This document shows, one piece after another, positions 30,804-38,162 of a stretch of 38,162 bases of DNA. Position numbers and translations under genes: made by a program. The DNA lies in assembly GCA_021801795.1 (NCBI GenBank), contig JAJYXR010000039.1, positions 1-38,162 of the forward strand, read 5' to 3'. This DNA is from Actinomycetes bacterium. Lineage in GTDB: Bacteria > Actinomycetota > Acidimicrobiia > Acidimicrobiales > JAJYXR01. Position 1 is the stretch's first letter. Every line of letters begins with the position of its first letter. The notes beneath the pieces are model-generated. The model saw nothing but the letters and a program-made list of their open reading frames with translations, was not told where the DNA came from and did not search any database.

Positions 30804-32233
30804 AGGACCTTTCCCGGGTTCAGGATGCCGAGGGGGTCGAGGGCATCCTTTATCTGCCTGGATATGGCCAGGACCTCCTCTCCGAGCTGGCGGCCCAGCC
30901 ACGGACGCTTCAGCGTGCCTATCCCATGCTCCCCGGAGATGGTTCCCCCGAGCCCGAGGGCCAGCTCCATCACCTCACCGAAGGCAGCCCAGGCACGACC
31001 AGCCCCACCGGCGTCGTCGGGGTCGAAGACGACGAGCGGGTGGAAATTACCGTCACCTGCATGGCCTATGGTCGCTATCGTCGTAGAGCGCTCCTCGGAG
31101 ATCCGGGCGATCCCGACCAGCAGGTCCGCGATCCTCTGGAGGGGCACCCCGACGTCCTCGATCAGCACCCTTCCCAGCTTCTCCACGGCGGGGATAGCCA
31201 TCCGGCGTGCAGCCATGAACTGCTCGCCCTCGTCTGGATCGTTCGTATGGGCCAACTCGGTCGCACCATGGCGGTCGCAGGCGGACAGCATGACCTCTAT
31301 CTCCGAGGCAGCCGACTCACCCCCCGCGTCGGAGGAGCAGACGAGCATCGCTCCCGAGGCCGTGTCGAGCCCCATACGCGCCTGGCTCTCGACTGCGCGT
31401 ATGGCGGTGGCGTCCATGAGCTCCAGGACCGAAGGTCTCATGCGGGTGCGTATCTCGCTCACAGCCTCTCCTGCCGCCCCGGGATCCCTGAACAGGGCGA
31501 CCATGGTAAGGGCCGCCGGTGGTTCGGCGACGAGTCGTAGGGTGACCTCGGTTATTACGCCCAGGGTGCCCTCGGAGCCGGTGAAGAGGCGTTTCAGGTC
31601 GTACCCGGCAACGTCCTTCACTGTGGAGCCGCCCAGGTGGATGACCCGCCCGTCCGCCAGGACCACCTCCATGCCGAGGACGTAGTCGGTGGTAACCCCG
31701 TACTTGACGCAGCAGAGCCCCCCAGCGTTCGTGGCGACGTTACCCCCGATCGAGCAGATCTCGTAGCTGGAAGGGTCTGGTGGGTACCAAAGACCGTGCC
31801 GGCGTGCGGCTGCCTTCACCTCAGCGTTCAGCGCGCCTGGCTGTGCGGTGACCGTGCAGGAGGCAGGGTCCACCCTGACCGAGCGCATGCGCTCGGTGGA
31901 CAGGGTGATGGTGCCGTCGCGCGCAGTCGCGCCTCCCGACAGACCGGTGCCCGCGCCACGGGGTACCACGCCCACGCGTTCCGAGCTTGCCCAGAGCAGC
32001 GTCTCGCGTACATCGGCGGTCGTCCTGGCTCTCACCACGGCCAGAGGCGATCCGGCAGACGGGTCGTTCGACCGGTCGAAGCGGTATGCGGCGGTTATGT
32101 CCGGATCGGTTACCACGACGTCTCGACCCAGTGCCGCGACAAGGCGATCGAGTCCCGCTGCCTTCGCCCTCCCCGGGTTCTCCTGTGTCGCAGAAGGTGG
32201 GCGAGGCTTCCGGTGGGTTGGCTCCGAAGGCAC
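30800..32233 (-). CDS. FAD-linked oxidase, second GlcD-like paralogue
   Basis: A 477-residue FAD-binding/FAD-oxidase protein similar in layout to the one at 20165-21592: VVPRGAGTGLSGGATARDG, YPPDPSSYEICSIGGNVATNAGGLCCVKYGVTTDYVLGMEVVLADG, GHAGDGNFHPLVVFDPDD and SGEHGIGTLKRPWLG. This variant, with PDPSS and GLCCVKYG, is typical of actinobacterial glycolate/2-hydroxyacid oxidases. Start GTG 32233; a TATGGT hexamer ends eight bases upstream and there is no clear Shine-Dalgarno, so a leaderless message is possible. It is divergent from the AhpD-like gene and not in an operon with a GlcE or GlcF partner. Confidence 0.88.
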   Translation of the reverse strand: MPSEPTHRKPRPPSATQENPGRAKAAGLDRLVAALGRDVVVTDPDITAAYRFDRSNDPSAGSPLAVVRARTTADVRETLLWASSERVGVVPRGAGTGLSGGATARDGTITLSTERMRSVRVDPASCTVTAQPGALNAEVKAAARRHGLWYPPDPSSYEICSIGGNVATNAGGLCCVKYGVTTDYVLGMEVVLADGRVIHLGGSTVKDVAGYDLKRLFTGSEGTLGVITEVTLRLVAEPPAALTMVALFRDPGAAGEAVSEIRTRMRPSVLELMDATAIRAVESQARMGLDTASGAMLVCSSDAGGESAASEIEVMLSACDRHGATELAHTNDPDEGEQFMAARRMAIPAVEKLGRVLIEDVGVPLQRIADLLVGIARISEERSTTIATIGHAGDGNFHPLVVFDPDDAGGAGRAWAAFGEVMELALGLGGTISGEHGIGTLKRPWLGRQLGEEVLAISRQIKDALDPLGILNPGKVL

Positions 32234-32320
32234 GATCGTCCACCATAACCGTGCTCCTGACCGGCCCGCGGGTCCTTGTAGGCGGCATCGGAGGAATAGA
32301 TACGGCTGGTCCGGGTTGGC

Positions 32321-32692
32321 ATGAGCATGACTGACTACGAAGCGGTGCTAGGGGACCTGGCAGAGCCGATAAAGCAGCTGCGGGAGCACATCCCGGGCGT
32401 ATGGGATGCCTACAGTGCCGAGCACCGGGCGGTGCTGGCCGACGGTGCCCTGGACGCTAAGACCAAGGAGCTGATGGCCCTGGTAGCTGCGATAGTCAAG
32501 CGCTGCGACGGGTGCATCGCCTCACATGCCCGTGGAGCTGCCCGCAGGGGTGCCACCGAGGCCGAGGTGGCAGAGGCGATCGGCGTGACCATGCTGATGG
32601 ACGGTGGACCCGCTACCGTCTACGGTCCCCGGGCATTCCAGGCCTACCGCCAGTTCGCGGCGAAGTACCAGCACCGAGTCACTGCAGAATGA
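32321..32692 (+). CDS. carboxymuconolactone decarboxylase/AhpD-like protein
   Basis: A 123-residue CMD-family protein with the redox motif C62-D-G-C65 and His69 (KRCDGCIASHARGAARRGATEAEVAEAI), the active-site pattern of AhpD-type peroxide-detoxifying proteins. The small helical build is usual for single-domain members, which form trimers or hexamers. The N-terminal methionines at 32321 and 32327 are both possible starts, neither with a good ribosome site. Its stop overlaps the methyltransferase start (ATGA). The physiological electron partner is not visible nearby. Confidence 0.87.
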   Translation: MSMTDYEAVLGDLAEPIKQLREHIPGVWDAYSAEHRAVLADGALDAKTKELMALVAAIVKRCDGCIASHARGAARRGATEAEVAEAIGVTMLMDGGPATVYGPRAFQAYRQFAAKYQHRVTAE

Positions 32693-33393
32693 AGGCTCCT
32701 GGGGCAGCCGGCCACGACCACGCCGGCCACGACCACGCCGGCCACGACCACGCCGGCCACGACCACGCCGGCCACGACCACGCCGGCTCAGGCGGGTCCC
32801 TGTCAGCCGGCGAGATGTGGGATCAGAGGTATGCGGCAACCGACCACGTCTGGACTGCCGAGCCCGATGAGCTCCTGGTGGAGCTGGCTGGGCCACTGGA
32901 ACCAGGCAAGGCCCTGGACCTCGCGGCGGGGGAGGGGAGGAACGCCTGCTGGCTGGCATCCAGGGGATGGCAGGTGACTGCCGTGGACGCCTCCCGGGTC
33001 GCCATCGAGCGTGCATTGGCGCGAGCGGGCGCGCAGGGCACAGAGCTGACGACCCTGGTGGCAGACCTGGCCGACTACGAACCGGAGGCTGGGGCGTTCG
33101 ACCTGGTGGTCGTGTCGAACCTGCACCTGGAGCGGTCGCTGCATTCGCTGGTGCTGGACCGTGCACGGGTAGCGCTGGCTCCTGGTGGCCACCTGTTCGT
33201 GGTGGGCCACCACCGGGAGAGCGCAGGCCTCGGGGGACCCCCTGATCCCGAGCGGCTCTACACCGAGGAGATCGTCCGTGAGGCACTCGCTGGCCTGGAC
33301 ATCCTCCGGCTGGAGAAGATCGAGCGCCTGCACGAAGGCCACGGCAGCACCCACAGTGTCTTCGACGTGCTCGGCTGGGCCGTAAGACGCTGA
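32689..33393 (+). CDS. SAM methyltransferase with His-rich repeat N-terminus
   Basis: A 234-residue class I methyltransferase of the TehB/thiopurine-like type. It has MWDQRYAATDHVWTAEPDELLVELAG, the SAM-binding ALDLAAGEGRNACWLASRGWQVTAVDAS, then LVVVSNLHLERSLHSLV. Residues ~9-33 are AGHDH units from a 15-bp array, giving about ten His in 25 residues; this could bind metal ions but may simply be the by-product of the repeat. ATG 32689 overlaps the AhpD-like stop. The substrate is unknown; related proteins methylate small thiols, metalloids or chloride-like nucleophiles. Confidence 0.8.
   Translation: MKAPGAAGHDHAGHDHAGHDHAGHDHAGHDHAGSGGSLSAGEMWDQRYAATDHVWTAEPDELLVELAGPLEPGKALDLAAGEGRNACWLASRGWQVTAVDASRVAIERALARAGAQGTELTTLVADLADYEPEAGAFDLVVVSNLHLERSLHSLVLDRARVALAPGGHLFVVGHHRESAGLGGPPDPERLYTEEIVREALAGLDILRLEKIERLHEGHGSTHSVFDVLGWAVRR
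32707..32787 (+). repeat. 15-bp tandem array encoding (AGHDH)n
   Basis: Five exact copies of gccggccacgaccac (32707-32781) and a partial sixth at the 5' end of the methyltransferase gene, about 18 bases after its start codon. Confidence 0.96.
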
Positions 33394-33412
33394 AGCCGCC
33401 AGGCGGCGCAGA
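33394..33412. other. small palindrome after the methyltransferase gene
   Basis: GCCGCC-A-GGCGGC (33395-33407) follows the stop immediately. It has no T-run and is too tight a hairpin to be a convincing terminator. Confidence 0.35.
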
Positions 33413-33432
33413 TATAGAACGCGTTCTATACT
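33413..33432 (+). promoter_or_regulatory. KstR-type operator overlapping a -10 box
   Basis: TATAGAACGCGTTCTATA (33413-33430) is an 18-bp perfect palindrome. Its centre TAGAACGCGTTCTA fits the published KstR consensus TnnAACnnGTTnnA, the TetR-family repressor site of sterol catabolism genes in mycobacteria and rhodococci. A TATACT -10 hexamer (33427-33432) overlaps its right arm, so binding would block transcription of the thiolase gene downstream. The -35 region is poor. The identity of the regulator is inference; no kstR gene is in the window. Confidence 0.75.
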
Positions 33433-33463
33433 AGATGTGCAGTGGCCGCGCCGCGGTCGGTAG

Positions 33464-35471
<2,008 letters not shown>

Positions 35472-35475
<4 letters not shown>

Positions 35476-36377
35476 GCGACCTGGGGGGGGTAGCAGGCGA
35501 GGCTGGGTGGGTGTCGGACTTCGGTGTCTCCGGCTACAGCAGGCCCGGTACCGAGACCGAGACCGGTACCGAGACCGGTGCCGAGACCAGTGGAGATCAG
35601 GCCCGGGGCTGTCTCGGCGGCCCAGCAGGTGGCCAGGCAGGTGCCCCAGGGGACGTCGTCGAGTGGCCTCCGGGCGAGGAGGAAGCTGGAGAGGGGCTCG
35701 CCAGGACACGCGAGTCGCGCCTGCGCCTGGCGGGGGCGCTGAGGCGCATCACGCGGTCACTGGTGTCATCCGAGCTGCCCGACGGGATGCTGGCGAGGGT
35801 GGCGGGCCAGGCCGAGGGGCTGGCTGACGATCTGGAGAGCGCCACTGGACCGGTCCCGCTCACGAGGAAGCCGCCGGATATCACCGGTCCACCTCAGGAG
35901 TTCTTCCCCACCAGCCCGGTGATCGGGTACGCAAACCCGATCGCAGTGCCGGTGGAGGTGGAGATAGTCGGCGCAGAGGTGCGTGGCCGGGTCGTCTTCA
36001 CCGAGGCCTACGAGGGCCCACCTACCTGCGTCCATGGCGGGGTGATAGCCATGGTGTTCGACGAGCTGCTCGGGGCCGCGAACATAGCGGCGGGACATCC
36101 GGGGATGACGGGCACGCTCACGGTCCGTTACCGCCGGCCTACGCCGCTGAGGGCCGAGCTGAGCATGGCCGCGCGATTCGTGGAGAAGACTGGTCGGAAG
36201 ATTCGCACCACCGGAGAGATCTATCACGGCACCACGCTCACGGCGGAGGCAGAGGGGATCTTCGTAGAGGTGCTTCCCGAGCGCTTCCGCGAGCTGGCCG
36301 AGGGCCACCTGGGCGAGGAGGCCACCGCCAGGGCAGGCCTCGAAGCAGAGCGGATCGGGCTCACGCGGCCTGCCTGA
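35472..36377 (+). CDS. PaaI-type hotdog thioesterase
   Basis: A 301-residue protein whose C-terminal half is a hotdog fold: GRVVFTEAYEGPPTCVHGGVIAMVFDELLGAAN with the HGG...DE catalytic pattern of PaaI/THEM4-type acyl-CoA thioesterases, then GTLTVRYRRPTPL. The N-terminal ~150 residues are poorly conserved and include TETETGTETGAET and a Gly/Pro-rich stretch. A helical region (RESRLRLAGALRRITRSLV) precedes the hotdog. It overlaps the hydratase by ATGA and so belongs to the steroid-type operon; release of CoA from a degradation intermediate is a reasonable inference. Confidence 0.83.
35547..35590 (+). repeat. 12-bp-based tandem repeat encoding TETG-type units
   Basis: Copies of ggtaccgagacc (35547-35558, 35565-35576) and ggtgccgagacc (35577-35588), with an extra gagacc inserted after the first. 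They encode an acidic Thr/Glu/Gly stretch near the N-terminus of the thioesterase. Confidence 0.8.
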
Positions 36378-36625
36378 TTTGGGTTCCCGTCGCTTCATGT
36401 CCCAGCGGCCTCAGGTTATAATTCATCTAAATAGTTTGACAATGACACGATGCGGTTCTCCAGGGGAGGAGGCTTAACGGCTTAGGTTACAGCTGCTTGA
36501 TGTGAGGGTCCCACTGCGCTAGGTGGGCAGTAGCTGGGGGACTGGTAGGCGTCAGTGCGCTTAGGTGTGGCTCGCTTCTCTGGCGGCGAGTCCCAGGGGG
36601 ATGGGAAGGGTCGCATGGCTCTGAG
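36378..36625 (+). other. 248-bp upstream region of the histidine kinase gene
   Basis: No gene is supported. A promoter candidate TTCATG (36394-36399), 17 bases, TATAAT (36417-36422) lies near the left end and leaves a ~200-base leader. A strong GGGGAGGAGG sequence (about 36471-36480) has no start codon after it. The leader can form several hairpins, e.g. CCCAC/GTGGG (36510-36527) and CTCGC/GCGAG (36571-36590). I do not recognise a known riboswitch. Confidence 0.45.
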
Positions 36626-38162
36626 ATGTCGATGAGCGTCGTGAGCAACGGTGGTCGCAGGATCCCTCGTGGCAGGATCCGGCTGGAGGAGTTCCACGAG
36701 CTGGCTGCCGATCTTCTCTGCGTCCAGACCTTCGAGGGCGACCTCCTGTGGTGGAACCCCGCCTTCGAGCGCACCCTTGGCTTCGGGCCCGCGGAGCTGG
36801 CAGGGATGAGCGCGGGCGATCTCATCCATCCCGACGACCTCGATTCGACGGTAGACCTGCTCCCGGGCCTAGCGCGAGGCGATCAGCTGGTCGGTTTCGT
36901 GAACCGCTACCGGACGCGCTCGGGTGACTGGCGCTACATCGAGTGGACGGCGCGGGCGGTGGCCGGGGAGCGGCTGGCCTATGCGGCAGGCCGGGATGTG
37001 ACGGAGCGCTACGAGACCGAAGTCGTGCTCGAACGCCGTGAGCGCGCTCTCGAAGCCATCTTGCGGGCGTCGCCTGACATCGTCTCGGTTCTCGACTCGG
37101 CTGGCGTGGTGAGCGAGGTGAGCGATGTGTCCATGGAGATCCTCGGCTACCGCCTGTCAGGTGAGTCGCCGGATGAGGCCTCCACGGTGGTCCATCCCGA
37201 TGATCTGGCCCTCGTGACCGAACGCTACCGGGCGCTCTTCAGCGGCAAGGCGACATACGCGAGCCTGCGATGCCGGGTACGCCATGCCAGAGGTCACTAC
37301 GTCCACCTCGACTCCCGCGCACGCTCGATCCGTGACGAGGAGGGCAAGGTAGTAGGCGTGGTGGTGGTGGCTCGAGACGCGACGGCCGATCTGGCTGCCG
37401 AGGAGCAGCTGAGGAGTGCCTGCGAGGCTGCCGAGAAGGCTCTGAGGGAGAAGGCCGACTTCATGTCGATGATGAGCCACGAGCTGCGCAATCCCCTTAA
37501 CGCCATCCTCGGCTTCGGGCAGCTTCTCCAGATGGACGAGCTGGCTCCAGACCAGGCACAGGCTGTCGAGCACATCATGATGGCCGGTCACCATGTCCTC
37601 GGGATGGCCGAGGAGCTGCTCGACCTGGCGAGGCTGGATTCGGGGCGCCTGGCGATGGATATCGCGCCCGTAGAGGTCCTAGGGGTGGCCGAGGAGGCTC
37701 TGGCCCTGAACGCCCCATCAGCCGCGTCCCGGAGAGTCTCGATCTCCCTATCTGGACCCCGAAGGCTACTGGCGGCAGCAGATCGCCAGCATCTACTGCA
37801 GATCCTGGTGAACCTGGTCTCGAACGCGGTCAAGTACAACCATCCGGGCGGGAGCGTGGTGGTCTCATGGGCGCCAGCGAGCGACGGCCAGGTCCGCATA
37901 GACGTGGCGGACAGCGGTCCAGGGATAGCTCCGGGAACCGAGGACCGTCTGTTCAAGCTCTTCGACCGACTCGGAGCCGAGACCACCGGCGTCGACGGTG
38001 CAGGCGTGGGGCTCGCCCTCTCGCGCAGGCTGGCCGCCGCCATGGGCGGGACCCTCGAGCTGAGCAGCAGCTCAGGTGCCGGAAGTGTCTTCAGCATCCT
38101 GCTACCCCCCCCCCCCCCCCCCCCGGGCCGGCCCCCCCGGGGGAGGGGGGGGGGCGGCGGGG
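36626..38162 (+). CDS. PAS-PAS sensor histidine kinase, 3' end lost in artefact
   Basis: An open frame from ATG 36626 (ATG 36632 and GTG 36641 also possible). Two PAS domains come first (FHELAADLLCVQTFEGDLLWWN, then AILRASPDIVSVLDSAGVV with VHPDDLALVTERYR and the PAC-like VVGVVVVARDAT). Next is a HisKA domain, SMMSHELRNPLNAILGFGQLL, with the phospho-accepting His at 37478-37480, and a complete ATPase: N box NLVSNAVKYN, G1 DVADSGPGIAPG, F box LFKLFDRLG, G2 GAGVGLALSRRL. No membrane segment is seen, so it is probably cytosolic. The C-terminus reaches VFSILLP, where such kinases normally end, then enters a poly-C run. Only the last few residues and the stop are missing. No response regulator gene is visible. 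Confidence 0.9.
   Translation, partial: MSMSVVSNGGRRIPRGRIRLEEFHELAADLLCVQTFEGDLLWWNPAFERTLGFGPAELAGMSAGDLIHPDDLDSTVDLLPGLARGDQLVGFVNRYRTRSGDWRYIEWTARAVAGERLAYAAGRDVTERYETEVVLERRERALEAILRASPDIVSVLDSAGVVSEVSDVSMEILGYRLSGESPDEASTVVHPDDLALVTERYRALFSGKATYASLRCRVRHARGHYVHLDSRARSIRDEEGKVVGVVVVARDATADLAAEEQLRSACEAAEKALREKADFMSMMSHELRNPLNAILGFGQLLQMDELAPDQAQAVEHIMMAGHHVLGMAEELLDLARLDSGRLAMDIAPVEVLGVAEEALALNAPSAASRRVSISLSGPRRLLAAADRQHLLQILVNLVSNAVKYNHPGGSVVVSWAPASDGQVRIDVADSGPGIAPGTEDRLFKLFDRLGAETTGVDGAGVGLALSRRLAAAMGGTLELSSSSGAGSVFSILLPPPPPPPGRPPRGRGGGGG
38105..38162. other. homopolymeric C/G end, probable assembly artefact
   Basis: Twenty consecutive C (38105-38124) are followed by runs of G and C with a single A. 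Nothing similar occurs elsewhere in the window, and it begins exactly where coding-like sequence stops making sense. Confidence 0.8.

Noticed and set aside
33413..33430. KstR2-type site
   Set aside because: The KstR2 consensus is built on CAAG/CTTG half-sites; this palindrome has AAC/GTT half-sites and matches KstR instead.
36436..36464. TTGACA as a promoter for the kinase gene
   Set aside because: The -35 is perfect but nothing resembling a -10 occurs 15-19 bases downstream; TTCATG/TATAAT slightly upstream fits better.

Overview
The window is a chromosomal segment of a GC-rich actinobacterium. The case for this is the GC-rich coding sequence, many apparently leaderless genes with TANNNT-type -10 boxes, and close resemblance of several proteins to mycobacterial families (FadA5 thiolase, EchA19 hydratase, IlvX). 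ATA isoleucine and AGG arginine codons are used freely, unlike Streptomyces. A deep-branching class such as Acidimicrobiia is my guess, not something the sequence proves. I see no tRNA, rRNA, insertion sequence, phage gene or CRISPR array. The last ~58 bases are homopolymeric C/G and look like an assembly artefact.

Layout. (1) 1-3.7 kb: start of a minus-strand gene, a DUF2892 membrane protein, a protein with two hemerythrin-like domains, a lipoprotein and a VOC protein. (2) 3.7-8.3 kb: minus-strand operon of a PF10118 diiron-type protein, a Baeyer-Villiger monooxygenase and hemW, with a divergent TetR gene. A perfect inverted repeat overlaps the -35 box of the operon promoter. (3) 8.3-15.4 kb: branched-chain amino acid block. 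greA-leuC-leuD reads left. leuB-ilvE-cimA-(unknown 172-aa protein) reads right behind a leader peptide ending Val-Ile-Ile-Val and a terminator, i.e. a probable attenuator. (4) 15.4-23.3 kb: an epoxide-hydrolase-like enzyme, a large anchored Asp-box repeat protein, and an operon of acyl-CoA dehydrogenase, GlcD-like oxidase and IlvX-like ThDP enzyme. (5) 23.4-30.8 kb: glycan operon with a glycosyltransferase-sulfotransferase fusion, a glycosyltransferase, three enzymes expected to make a TDP-3-dimethylamino-3,6-dideoxyhexose (ketoisomerase, aminotransferase, N-methyltransferase), and a two-domain glycosyltransferase. (6) 30.8-33.4 kb: second GlcD-like oxidase, an AhpD-like protein and a methyltransferase. 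(7) 33.4-36.4 kb: fadA5-like thiolase, echA19-like hydratase and hotdog thioesterase behind a perfect 18-bp palindrome matching the KstR steroid-regulator consensus. (8) 36.6 kb to the end: PAS-PAS histidine kinase running into the artefact.

The most unusual property cuts across all regions. About fifteen unrelated short tandem-repeat arrays occur in 38 kb. Most have a 15-bp unit (five codons), and copies are nearly identical within each array. They sit at gene ends, between genes, in 5' leaders, or at linkers and loops inside proteins (AQPER, AGHDH, GIGAG, ARTDP, DRPDP and others). The units differ between loci, so this is a recurrent local expansion process rather than one dispersed element.
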